DNA from: Oscillospiraceae bacterium
GTDB taxonomy: Bacteria; Bacillota; Clostridia; Oscillospirales; Acutalibacteraceae
Reading direction: 5' to 3'
Assembly (NCBI GenBank): GCA_015066225.1
Contig: SVOT01000010.1
Location: forward strand, 1 to 64,000
Length of the DNA stretch: 64,000 bases
Positions 50,526-60,064 of the stretch are shown in pieces (positions within the stretch are counted from its first letter, which is position 1; every line of letters begins with the position of its first letter). A model generated the notes under the pieces. The model worked only from the letters and a program-made list of their open reading frames with translations, was not told the DNA's origin and did no database searches. Made by a program: the position numbers and the translations under genes.

Positions 50526-53225
50526 ATGAAACACTATCTTGAATCTGCTGAAGCCGTATTTCAAGAAGTAAGCTCCAACGAAAACGGTTTATCTTCCGCA
50601 GAAGCTGCCGCAAGACTTGAAAAAAACGGTAAAAACAAGCTTGCAGAAGCAAAAAAGGATTCTACACTCAAAAAGTTCTTTGACCAGATGAAAGACCCGA
50701 TGATTATCATCCTTCTTGTTGCCGCTGTCATCTCTGCGGCTACAGAAATGATTGAAGCGAGCGGTTTCGTTCCCCCGACTGATTCAATTATCATCCTTGT
50801 TGTTGTTCTTATCAACGCCGTTCTCGGTGTTGTTCAGGAAAACAAAGCAGAAAAGGCTGTTGAAGCATTGCAGAAGATGGCTGCCGCAACAACAAAGACT
50901 CTGCGTGACGGTAAGGTCGAAAACATCAAGAGTGAAGACCTTGTTGTCGGCGACGTTATCCTTCTTGACGCAGGTGACGCTATCCCTGCAGACTGCCGAA
51001 TTTTTGAATGCTCCAGCATGAAAATCGAAGAGGCGGCTCTTACAGGTGAGTCTGTCCCCGTAAACAAGCTCGTTAAAGCACTCACCCTTTCAAAAGACAA
51101 GGGCGACGAGGTTCCCCTCGGTGACCGTAAGAATATGGCTTATATGGGCTCAACACTTGTTTACGGCCGTGGTAAAGCTGTTGTTGTTGCAACAGGTATG
51201 GATACCGAAATGGGCAAAATTGCAAACGCAATTGCTCTTGCAGAAGAGGGTAAAACACCTCTTGAAATCAAGCTTGAACAGCTTTCAAAAATCCTCACAA
51301 AGCTTGTTATCGGTGTGTGCGTAATTATTTTTGCATACAATCTTATAACTCAGTATTTCCTGGCAGAAAACGCCGTTCTTTTCGACGTAGCACTCCATTC
51401 CTTCATCGTCGCTATCGCCCTCGCTGTTGCGGCTATCCCCGAAGGTCTTGTTGCCGTTATGACAATCGTTCTTTCAATCGGCGTTACCAATATGTCGAAA
51501 AAGAATGCCATCATCCGTAAAATGAATGCGGTTGAAACACTCGGTTGTACACAGATTATCTGTTCAGATAAAACAGGTACCCTCACACAGAACGTTATGA
51601 CTGTTGTTGACCACTACGCTGAGGACGAAAAAGTTCTTGCAACTGCAATGGCTCTTTGTACCAACGCTGAGGTTGAAGAAAACGGAAAAAGCACAGGCGA
51701 GCCCGACGAGGTTGCTCTTATCAACTACGCTGCAACACTTGGTCTGAAAAAGGCCGACCTTGTTGCTGCAAACCCCAGAGCAGGCGAGGTTCCCTTTGAC
51801 TCAGGCAGAAAAATGATGTCAACAGTTCACTCAGTTGACGGCAAATTCGTTCAGTACACCAAAGGTGCTCCCGACGAAATCCTCAAGAAATGCACAAAAG
51901 CTCTTGTAGGCGGTCAGATTGTTGACATGACAGACGACATTCTCGCAAAGGCTGCAGAAGAAAACACAAGAATGGGTAACAAGGCTCTTCGTGTATTTGC
52001 TGTTGCATTCAAAGAATACTCTTCTGCTCCCGAGGTTTACGATTCAGCATCTCTTGAATATGATATGATCTTCATCGGTCTCACAGGTATGATTGACCCT
52101 GTACGTCCCGAGGTTAAGGATGCTATCGTTGAATGCCGCAGCGCAGGTATCACACCCATTATGATCACAGGCGACCACATCAACACAGCCAAAGCCATTG
52201 CACGTGAGCTCGGTATTCTTACTGATGATTCACAGGCTATGATGGGTAGCGACATTGATAAATACTCTGACGAAGAGTTTGAAAAAATCGTTGAAAACGT
52301 ATTCGTTTACGCTCGTGTTCAACCCGAACACAAAACAAGAATCGTCAACGCTTGGAAAAGCAAAGGCTACGTAACTGCAATGACCGGTGACGGCGTTAAC
52401 GATGCCCCCTCTATCAAGAGTGCTGACATCGGCGTTGGTATGGGTATCACAGGTACAGACGTTACAAAGAACGTTGCCGATATGGTTCTTACCGACGACA
52501 ACTTTGCAACAATCGTTTCTGCAGTCGGTGAAGGCAGAAGAATTTACGACAACATACGTAAGGCTATCCAGTTCCTTCTCGGTTCAAACCTTTCCGAGGT
52601 TGTTTCAATCTTCTTTGCAACAATCATGGGCTTTGTAATTCTTGAAGCCCCTCACCTTCTTTTCATCAACCTTGTTACAGACTGCTTCCCCGCTCTTGCA
52701 CTTGGTCTTGAAAAGCCCGAATCAAACATTATGAAGAGAAAGCCCAGAAGCAAAACAGACGGCATTTTCTCCGGCGGTCTCGGAGTTGACTGTGCATACC
52801 AGGGTCTTCTCGTAAGTGTTCTCACTGTTACCGCTTTCTATATCGGCGAATATCTTGAGTGCCTTGAAACAGGTGCAGCATTCGCATTCAGCAACATCAG
52901 CGACAGTAGCGAAGGTATGACAATGGCATTCTTCACCATGGCAATGTGTGAAATCTTCCACTCATTCAATATGCGCTCACAGAGAGGCTCAGCTGTTGCA
53001 ATGCTCTTCAAGGGCAAACACAACATAGCTCTTTATGGCGCAATGATCGGTTCATTCCTTCTCACAACTGCAGTTGTTGAAATCAACTTCCTTTCAAATC
53101 TTTTCGGCTTTGCTCACCTCGATGCAAAAGCTTATGCAATTTCTCTCGGTCTTGCATTCCTCATCATACCAATTGTTGAGGTTATCAAGCTCTTCCAAAG
53201 AAAGCTTGGAAAAGCGCATAACTGA
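50526..53225 (+). CDS. P-type cation-translocating ATPase (P2-type, Ca2+/Mn2+-like)
   Basis: TGESVPVNK; CSDKTGTLTQN; MTGDGVNDAPSIK; start MKHYLESAEA. Confidence 0.95.
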   Translation: MKHYLESAEAVFQEVSSNENGLSSAEAAARLEKNGKNKLAEAKKDSTLKKFFDQMKDPMIIILLVAAVISAATEMIEASGFVPPTDSIIILVVVLINAVLGVVQENKAEKAVEALQKMAAATTKTLRDGKVENIKSEDLVVGDVILLDAGDAIPADCRIFECSSMKIEEAALTGESVPVNKLVKALTLSKDKGDEVPLGDRKNMAYMGSTLVYGRGKAVVVATGMDTEMGKIANAIALAEEGKTPLEIKLEQLSKILTKLVIGVCVIIFAYNLITQYFLAENAVLFDVALHSFIVAIALAVAAIPEGLVAVMTIVLSIGVTNMSKKNAIIRKMNAVETLGCTQIICSDKTGTLTQNVMTVVDHYAEDEKVLATAMALCTNAEVEENGKSTGEPDEVALINYAATLGLKKADLVAANPRAGEVPFDSGRKMMSTVHSVDGKFVQYTKGAPDEILKKCTKALVGGQIVDMTDDILAKAAEENTRMGNKALRVFAVAFKEYSSAPEVYDSASLEYDMIFIGLTGMIDPVRPEVKDAIVECRSAGITPIMITGDHINTAKAIARELGILTDDSQAMMGSDIDKYSDEEFEKIVENVFVYARVQPEHKTRIVNAWKSKGYVTAMTGDGVNDAPSIKSADIGVGMGITGTDVTKNVADMVLTDDNFATIVSAVGEGRRIYDNIRKAIQFLLGSNLSEVVSIFFATIMGFVILEAPHLLFINLVTDCFPALALGLEKPESNIMKRKPRSKTDGIFSGGLGVDCAYQGLLVSVLTVTAFYIGEYLECLETGAAFAFSNISDSSEGMTMAFFTMAMCEIFHSFNMRSQRGSAVAMLFKGKHNIALYGAMIGSFLLTTAVVEINFLSNLFGFAHLDAKAYAISLGLAFLIIPIVEVIKLFQRKLGKAHN

Positions 53226-53234
53226 GTATAACAA

Positions 53235-53276
53235 AAAAATAAGCCATCCGAGCAATCGGATGGCTTATTTTTTTAT
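53235..53276 (+). terminator. Intrinsic terminator
   Basis: AAAATAAGCCATCCGagcaatCGGATGGCTTATTTTTTT. Confidence 0.85.
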
Positions 53277-53282
53277 GTCTTA

Positions 53283-54182
53283 TTATTTAATAATCAAATC
53301 TGCATATATCGGGTAATGGTCAGAAACAAATCTGCCGTCAATCCCCTCTGTAACAACTCTATAGGCAACTGCGTCGAAATGCTCGTTAATCATAACGTAG
53401 TCGATAACGTCATCTTTATGATTCTGAGGCTTTGTGTCGTGATATGTACAATAGTCCATTGTATTGGTTGTTGCAAACTTAGTATCACGAAGCACACCGG
53501 ATTCAACAAACTGATTGTAGTTATCGCTACCCTGTTTAACGTTCATATCTGCTGTAAAAACAACGGGTAAATCGGTGTATTCCTTAGCTTTATCAACAAT
53601 CATATCCACGCTGTTTTTTCTTGCTGAAATACCGATGTGGTCAAAGTGGCTGTTGATGTGAACATATTTTTCGGATGTTTCTTTGTTTTCAAGAACAACC
53701 CAAGTGCAAACACGTCTGCAAGCCGCATCCCAACCGAAGGACACTTTATCGGGCGTCTCTGACAACCAGAATGTTCCGCTGTCAATAGCGTTATACTTAT
53801 CCTTGAGATAGAAGATTGCTGAATATTCGCCCTCGTTGTCGCCGTCATCACGACCAACACCAACATAGGCATACATATCACCAACAGTTTCTCTAAGAGC
53901 CGCCATCCATTCGGGGGTAGCCTCCTGCACACCTACCGAATCAGCTTCAGACTCAATTATTGTTTGAGAAACGATTCCTATTCGATCTTCCCATGAATCT
54001 TTTCCTACGTTTGTGCAGCGAATGTTAAATGACATAATTCGCATGGCGCCTGCCTCCTTTGTTTCAAATCCTTGCACAACAGAATTATCGGGTCTGTTCT
54101 GAATTATCCCAAACATTGAAGTTATCATTGTAATAAATGACATTATGATTGAAATAATACCTGATAAAATTCCACCGGGCAT
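53283..54182 (-). CDS. Endonuclease/exonuclease/phosphatase family protein with N-terminal TM
   Basis: MRIMSFNIRC; VGVQEATPEWM; HINSHFDHIG; VSDHYPIYADL. Confidence 0.9.
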   Translation of the reverse strand: MPGGILSGIISIIMSFITMITSMFGIIQNRPDNSVVQGFETKEAGAMRIMSFNIRCTNVGKDSWEDRIGIVSQTIIESEADSVGVQEATPEWMAALRETVGDMYAYVGVGRDDGDNEGEYSAIFYLKDKYNAIDSGTFWLSETPDKVSFGWDAACRRVCTWVVLENKETSEKYVHINSHFDHIGISARKNSVDMIVDKAKEYTDLPVVFTADMNVKQGSDNYNQFVESGVLRDTKFATTNTMDYCTYHDTKPQNHKDDVIDYVMINEHFDAVAYRVVTEGIDGRFVSDHYPIYADLIIK

Positions 54183-54193
54183 ATAATCACTCC

Positions 54194-54967
54194 TTATTTA
54201 TTTTTACCGCCATTGGCTTTAGGAGCCTCCGGCTTTTTCTTTGCCATTATTTTTTTATAATACTCAGACGCATCGTTAACCTCGCCGTCATACACAAGCT
54301 TACCGTTTTTCATAACGATACCTCTTGTGCAGAACTCCGCCGCAACAGCAGTCTGATGAGTAACAAATAGAAGGGTTACGTTATCCTTCTCGATTATCTC
54401 GTTAACCTTTTCACGGCATTTTGTCTTAAACGCACTGTCGCCGACACTCAAAGCCTCGTCAACAATAAGTATTTCGGGCTTGATGTTAACGTTTATAGCA
54501 AAACCGAGACGTGACTTCATACCGCTTGAATAAGTTCTGACCGGCTGGTCGATATATGCTTCAAGCTCAGAAAAATCGACTATGGTATCTTCAAGTGCTT
54601 TAATTTCATCATCGCTGAGACCGAGAATATGACCCTTGAGATAAATATTCTCACGACCTGTCAGCTCTGCATCAAAGCCACTTTTGAGTTCAAGCAATGC
54701 ACTTACTCTGCCGTTAACGGTGATTTCACCCTCAGTGGGAAAAGCAACTCCCGTTATCATTTTTAAAATAGTCGATTTACCTGCACCGTTTTTACCGAAA
54801 AGCGCAACGGATTCGCCGCGTTTAATTTCGAAGCTGACATCATCAACCGCAAGCTTTTCTTTGTATTTTATAAATTTAAAGAAAATACCGAGAAGACGTT
54901 TACGGGTGCTTGAATAAAGCTTATATTTTTTTGTAACGTTTTTTAACTCAATAACTGTTTCTCTCAT
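54194..54967 (-). CDS. ABC transporter ATP-binding protein (polysaccharide/teichoic acid export type)
   Basis: GKNGAGKSTILKMITG; TYSSGMKSRLGFA; start MRETVIELKNVTKKY. Confidence 0.93.
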   Translation of the reverse strand: MRETVIELKNVTKKYKLYSSTRKRLLGIFFKFIKYKEKLAVDDVSFEIKRGESVALFGKNGAGKSTILKMITGVAFPTEGEITVNGRVSALLELKSGFDAELTGRENIYLKGHILGLSDDEIKALEDTIVDFSELEAYIDQPVRTYSSGMKSRLGFAINVNIKPEILIVDEALSVGDSAFKTKCREKVNEIIEKDNVTLLFVTHQTAVAAEFCTRGIVMKNGKLVYDGEVNDASEYYKKIMAKKKPEAPKANGGKNK

Positions 54968-54980
54968 ACAAAAACCACCC

Positions 54981-55808
54981 TTACAGAACGTCCGGAATCT
55001 CTTTACGAAGCTTCCTGTATGCCCAGATTGACAAAAATGCAATAACTGCATATTCAGCCAAAAATACAATCAACTCAAAAGGCTCCTCAAAGAACCATTT
55101 ATGGTAGATAAAACAATCTCTGTAGCCGTATGCAATAAATGTTATGGGGTTTATTGACATAAATGTGTCAATAAGCTTTCTGTCTGCAATATTGTCGATG
55201 TTCCAGATGATACCTGAAAACCAGAAAAAGCCTATGTTAATTGATTTTATGAGGTTTGAAAAGTCTTTGCTGATACAAGAAACCATACCCGCAAACAAGC
55301 CCCACGCGTTAAAGAACATAAACATAAACATTGTGTACAGCGGTAACTGCAACAAATATATTGTGGGCGGATAACCCATAATCCAGAAAAGTATAACAAC
55401 AGCCACAATCAGCACAAGGTGAACAACAAGCAACGCAAGGTTTGTGAAAGTGGGTATTGTTGTTATTGGGTATTTCATTTTAGTTACAAGGTAGCTATAG
55501 CGTCTGATACAGGTTGTGCCGCCAAGAATTGCCTCGCTCATAAAGAACCAGGAAATCAAGCCAGCCACAAGCCACAATAAATAGGGATAGTCACCAACAT
55601 CTTTGCCGTTACGCAAGCCGATTGAAACAGCAAACCAATAAACAAATATTGTGAATACGGGTTTTATAACCGCCCACGCCCAGCCAAGAGCAGAGCCGTT
55701 ATAGGTCTTTTTCAAATCTGCAATAGCAAGGCGCAATATTTGCGTTCTGTTTTCTATATGATCTTTAAAGTTGAAAAATATTGTTTTAAAATAACCTAAA
55801 TTTTCCAC
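54981..55808 (-). CDS. ABC transporter permease (polysaccharide export, ABC-2 type)
   Basis: RTQILRLAIADLKKTYNGSALGWAWAVIKPVFTIFVYWFAVSIGLR. Confidence 0.92.
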   Translation of the reverse strand: MENLGYFKTIFFNFKDHIENRTQILRLAIADLKKTYNGSALGWAWAVIKPVFTIFVYWFAVSIGLRNGKDVGDYPYLLWLVAGLISWFFMSEAILGGTTCIRRYSYLVTKMKYPITTIPTFTNLALLVVHLVLIVAVVILFWIMGYPPTIYLLQLPLYTMFMFMFFNAWGLFAGMVSCISKDFSNLIKSINIGFFWFSGIIWNIDNIADRKLIDTFMSINPITFIAYGYRDCFIYHKWFFEEPFELIVFLAEYAVIAFLSIWAYRKLRKEIPDVL

Positions 55809-55824
55809 AGTTAACCTCCGGGAA

Positions 55825-56673
55825 TCAGTCTTCTATTTCGATGGAATCTTCTGTTTCTTTAATTTTAAAGAAAACAGGCTTTTCTTCATATGATATATTC
55901 GGACAATGAAGTGTCAACATCAACTGACCGTTTAAATCTTTGAAAATCATACCGTGACCGCCGTCATCGTCAAAAACGGGCTTCAGATGACTCCATTTAC
56001 CGCAAACAGAGCCGTTATCCGACGTTGCGACACATTGAACGTAACCATTGCTGCAGGTTGACCATATCATAATCAGCTTACCGTTTGATTTTCTGAAAAG
56101 AAACGGCCCGTCCGTTACGTTGTGGTCTGCCTCGGTTGCTTCGCGCTCAAGAAATGAGCTTGCCGCAAAAAGCTCAACCGGCTCGCTGACCGCTTTTGTG
56201 AGGTCGTTGCTGAGTTCAACGTAGCATATTGTTCCGTCAAGAATCTGTGTGTGCTCGTGGCAGAAAACGCAATAAACCTTGCCGTTTTCTATTAGCAACG
56301 TACCGTCGAGGCACTCCCAACCGTCGGGTGTGACAGAGCCTGTGGAATGAGGCTTGAACATACCGTCCGGCTTATCGCTTTTGAGAATATACGTGCCTCT
56401 GAGCCCGTCGGGCTTTGTGAAGGTTGCCAGCATATAAAAAGCATCGTTTAAAAAATGAACCTCCGGCGCCCAGTTAACCTGAGTATTCATCCCGTACACC
56501 TCAGAGTCAAAAACGGTTATGGGGTCGGACCAATTTTCAAGGTCTGTACCGACATAAACATCAAAGCCACCGGTTTTTACACCGAAATTTTTTGCACGTG
56601 TACCGTACATATAATATCTATTGTTGTAAACCAAAACAAAAGGGTCTCTTATATTTATTTCGTTGTTTTTCAA
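55825..56673 (-). CDS. Glycoside hydrolase family 43-like protein
   Basis: INIRDPFVLVYNNRYYMYGT; WAPEVHFLNDAFYMLATF; DGPFLFRKSNGKLIMIWS. Confidence 0.85.
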   Translation of the reverse strand: MKNNEINIRDPFVLVYNNRYYMYGTRAKNFGVKTGGFDVYVGTDLENWSDPITVFDSEVYGMNTQVNWAPEVHFLNDAFYMLATFTKPDGLRGTYILKSDKPDGMFKPHSTGSVTPDGWECLDGTLLIENGKVYCVFCHEHTQILDGTICYVELSNDLTKAVSEPVELFAASSFLEREATEADHNVTDGPFLFRKSNGKLIMIWSTCSNGYVQCVATSDNGSVCGKWSHLKPVFDDDGGHGMIFKDLNGQLMLTLHCPNISYEEKPVFFKIKETEDSIEIED

Positions 56674-56836
56674 GATATCACCGTCTTTTCAGGATATACA
56701 CTTATATATAATAACATATATTTACAAAATAAACAATACTTGGAAGTCAATATTATTACATCTCTGAGATTGACAAAAACAGACAAAAATAATATGATAT
56801 TTGATAGTAAATATATAGCAACAAAAGGAGCATTCT

Positions 56837-57610
56837 ATGAAACCCATAACAAAAATACTCGTTGCAACAGGCACTGTTGCAGGTGCCGTAGCGGGCTTGC
56901 ATTTTTTAAACAAAGAATTACATAAAGACATTTGTATGATAGCCCACAGAGGTCACAGCGGCAAGCACCCCGGAAACACCGAAGCAGCCTTCCTCAGTGC
57001 TGTTGAAAACGGCTCCGGCGGTATTGAAACCGACGTAAGAATAACTAAAGACGGCGTTTTTGTTGTAAACCACAACGACGAAGCAACCTTTTTTGACGGA
57101 ACCGAGCTTGTTGTTGCAGACTCAACCTATGAGGAGCTTACAAAAAAGCCTCTTAAAAACACCAAATCCGACGAAACCGTTTATCTTTGCACATTTGAGC
57201 GTTACCTAGAAATCTGCAGAGATGCAAATATGATTTGCTTCATTGAGCTCAAAGGTGAATTCTCAGACGAGGATATAAACCGTCTTTTCACCCTTGCGGG
57301 CGAGGTTTACGATTTGAGCAAATGCTCGCTTCAATCCTTTGAGTTTGAAAACCTTGTAAAAACTCACGAAGCGTTTCCGGAGCTGCAGATAATGCTCACA
57401 TACGGCAAGAATTGCGGTGATTACCACAAATGCATTGAATACGGCTTCGATATTGATGCTGAATATAAAATTGCAACACCGAAAATGGTTAAAGAATTTC
57501 ACGATAAGGGCTTGAAGGTCGGTTTGTGGACTGCAAACGACGTTCTCGCACTCAATTATTGCCGTGCTTTGGGTGTTGACTACATTGAATCAGACTATTT
57601 TGGTTCATAA
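56837..57610 (+). CDS. Glycerophosphodiester phosphodiesterase family protein
   Basis: MIAHRGHSGKHPGNTEAAFLSAVENGSGGIETDVRITKDGVFVVNHN. Confidence 0.93.
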   Translation: MKPITKILVATGTVAGAVAGLHFLNKELHKDICMIAHRGHSGKHPGNTEAAFLSAVENGSGGIETDVRITKDGVFVVNHNDEATFFDGTELVVADSTYEELTKKPLKNTKSDETVYLCTFERYLEICRDANMICFIELKGEFSDEDINRLFTLAGEVYDLSKCSLQSFEFENLVKTHEAFPELQIMLTYGKNCGDYHKCIEYGFDIDAEYKIATPKMVKEFHDKGLKVGLWTANDVLALNYCRALGVDYIESDYFGS

Positions 57611-57632
57611 CAAGTAATTATTCAAGCCATTA

Positions 57633-57668
57633 GGAGCTGTAAAAAAACGAATGTTTTTTTACAGCTCC
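57633..57668. terminator. Terminator hairpin (GCTGTAAAA family)
   Basis: GGAGCTGTAAAAAAACgaatGTTTTTTTACAGCTCC, 16-bp perfect stem. Confidence 0.75.
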
Positions 57669-57674
57669 TTTTTG

Positions 57675-57916
57675 GGGGATAGGAAAAAAAGATGCAGAAC
57701 GGACAAACCGAGCAAAAACAAGGCTTCAGCCTTGTTTTTGTTTGCCCGAAGGCGTACAAAGGTACGTCGAGTGGCGAGGTTTGTTCGTAGCATAAAACTT
57801 AAAATTCTTAAATAACTCACGTCTATTTATTAAACGGGGTTCTTACAGGAATCAGTCCTGCAGGAACCCCATTGATTTATATTGTTTTATGCGGTCTGCG
57901 CTTTTTTTACATCCCC
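57675..57916. repeat. Structured intergenic element, copy 2
   Basis: GGGGAT..AAAAAAAGATGCAGA / TCTGCGCTTTTTTT..ATCCCC; GCATAAAAC (57790-57798)/GTTTTATGC (57884-57892); GGGGTTC..CAGGAatcagTCCTG..GAACCCC (57836-57870). Confidence 0.75.
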
Positions 57917-58012
57917 TTTCATTTGTAAATTTTTTCAAAACATATTAGTGCCCCTTGTTTATCTTATAAAAATGTGATATATTTATTTTATCTATTTTAT
58001 TTTGAGGTCGTT

Positions 58013-59368
58013 ATGAATCTTATACTAAAAACACTTTACATTTATATATCCAATCTTGGTATCGTAGTTTCTGAAATATTTATCGCGTTTTTCAGAGCAT
58101 TGATTAAATTTCCTTCTAAATTTTTCAAATTCAATAAAGACTCCTTCTCTTCGGCAAAGACCTTTTTCAAGAGAAGCATCGCGTTTATCCTTGCGACGGC
58201 TGTTGTTGCTGTTTCGGTTGTATATCTCAACTCAAGCAGTAACAAAACAAAAGCTGTTGCATTGATGATTAACGGCGAAACAATCGGCTACGCTCAGACC
58301 CGCAACGATGCTGATCACGCCCGCGCATTAGCCCTTAATTCGCTCGATTTTTCGGGGGATGGCAAAATCTCTTTTGAAGACGTTGAAACCGATGCAAGCA
58401 ACATAAAGCCTGCGGACATTCTTTCAGAAAGCATCATCACAAGGCTTGCCCCCGACAGAATAAAGGTTTCCGAAATTTATGTTGACGGCGAGTTTTTGTG
58501 TGCCGTTAAGGACAGGCAGGCTGCCCGAAAAACCTTCCTTTCTTTTTTAGAGAATTCCAAAAAGCAATACCCGAATTCCGTTGTTTCATTTGCTGAAGAA
58601 ATTGCTTTTGCTTATGCCTATTATGACGAGGGCGATTCTTCAATATGGGAAACAAAACAGCTTGACCTTTCTTTGAAAACTCTTGGCTTACTTTCGATAC
58701 GCCACGCTGAATGTGAAAAAAGCCTTTCAACCGTTGAGTTTGAAACGGTTGATATACAAACGAACACCCTTTTTGTCGGTGACAGCAGAATCCGCCGTGT
58801 TGGCAAAAACGGTAAAGAATACGCCATTGACCTTGTAACATACATCGGTGATAAAAAGGTGTTATCTGAACACCTTATGAGTGTTTCCGTTCAAAAGCCT
58901 GTATCACAGATTATTGAACGAGGCATCAGAGCAGAAAGCCTCTCTCTGGGCACATATAGTGTTCTTCAGACAACAGGCTATTTCTGTTGGCCCGTTGTGG
59001 GGCTTTTCACAGTCACCTCACCCTATGGTAACAGAAGTCTCGGCTACCACAGAGGAATTGATATTTCCGGTGCTAATGCCTCCGGCTCATTGGTTGTTGC
59101 AGGTGCAACCGGCACTGTTACTGAAGCCGGCTGGAGCACAGGCGGTTACGGTAACTACGTTGTAATAGACCATGGCAACGGTGTTGAAACCCTTTATGCA
59201 CATATGCTTGACAACTCACTTATGGTCAGCCCCGGCGATATTGTAACAAAGGGTCAGGCAATCGGTCGAGTCGGTAACACAGGTTATTCCTTTGGTGCCC
59301 ATCTCCATTTTGAAGTAAGAATCAACGGTAACAAAATAAATCCCGCCCCTTATTTAGGATTAGAATAA
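58013..59368 (+). CDS. M23 family metallopeptidase
   Basis: VTSPYGNRSLGYHRGIDISG; YVVIDHGNGVETLYAHM; GAHLHFEVRING. Confidence 0.93.
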   Translation: MNLILKTLYIYISNLGIVVSEIFIAFFRALIKFPSKFFKFNKDSFSSAKTFFKRSIAFILATAVVAVSVVYLNSSSNKTKAVALMINGETIGYAQTRNDADHARALALNSLDFSGDGKISFEDVETDASNIKPADILSESIITRLAPDRIKVSEIYVDGEFLCAVKDRQAARKTFLSFLENSKKQYPNSVVSFAEEIAFAYAYYDEGDSSIWETKQLDLSLKTLGLLSIRHAECEKSLSTVEFETVDIQTNTLFVGDSRIRRVGKNGKEYAIDLVTYIGDKKVLSEHLMSVSVQKPVSQIIERGIRAESLSLGTYSVLQTTGYFCWPVVGLFTVTSPYGNRSLGYHRGIDISGANASGSLVVAGATGTVTEAGWSTGGYGNYVVIDHGNGVETLYAHMLDNSLMVSPGDIVTKGQAIGRVGNTGYSFGAHLHFEVRINGNKINPAPYLGLE

Positions 59369-59847
59369 TGAACATAACTGTTATTGCATTAGGAAAACTC
59401 AAAGAGAAATATCTCAGAGATGCCATCGACGAATACGCAAAAAGGTTATCCGCCTACTGTAAGCCGGATTTAATTGAACTCACACCCGTTAGGTTATCCG
59501 ACAACCCGTCGCGCAACGAAATTGAAAATGCACTCACAAAAGAAGCTGAGGAAATCAAAAAGAAAATTCCGGGCGGGAGCTACGTTTTCGCCCTGTGCAT
59601 TGAGGGCAAGGAAAAATCGAGCGAGGCCTTTGCAGAAGCCATTAAAACCGCCGCAATAAACGGAAAAAGTAATTTAGTTTTTATTATAGGCAGCTCATTC
59701 GGGCTTTCAGACGAAATAAAAAAGCTTGCTGATTTCAAGCTTTCTTTCTCGCCAATGACGTTCCCCCACCAGCTTATGAGAGTTATATTACTTGAGCAGA
59801 TATACAGAGCGTTTCAAATCAACAACAATGGCAAATACCACAAATGA
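59368..59847 (+). CDS. rlmH: 23S rRNA (pseudouridine1915-N3)-methyltransferase
   Basis: MNITVIALGKLKEKYLRDAIDEYAKRL; FIIGSSFGLSDE; LSFSPMTFPHQLMRVILLEQIYRAFQI. Confidence 0.96.
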   Translation: MNITVIALGKLKEKYLRDAIDEYAKRLSAYCKPDLIELTPVRLSDNPSRNEIENALTKEAEEIKKKIPGGSYVFALCIEGKEKSSEAFAEAIKTAAINGKSNLVFIIGSSFGLSDEIKKLADFKLSFSPMTFPHQLMRVILLEQIYRAFQINNNGKYHK

Positions 59848-59856
59848 GGTGTTTTT

Positions 59857-60030
59857 ATGGCTATGTGCGATATGTGTGAAAACTACAGATACGATGAGGA
59901 TTTAGAGGAGTATTTCTGCGACATTGAGCTTGATGAAGACGAATACTTGAAATTTCTGACCTCATCAAATGATGCTTGCCCATATTTCAGGGCGGATGAT
60001 GAATACAGAATCGTAAGAAAACAAAATTAA
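59857..60030 (+). CDS. Small cysteine-containing conserved-type protein (57 aa; below ORF-track cutoff)
   Basis: MAMCDMCENYRYDEDLEEYFCDIELDEDEYLKFLTSSNDACPYFRADDEYRIVRKQN; directly after rlmH with AGGTG RBS. Confidence 0.75.
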   Translation: MAMCDMCENYRYDEDLEEYFCDIELDEDEYLKFLTSSNDACPYFRADDEYRIVRKQN

Positions 60031-60064
60031 AAGAAGCAGTTGCAACGCAACTGCTTCTTTTAAT

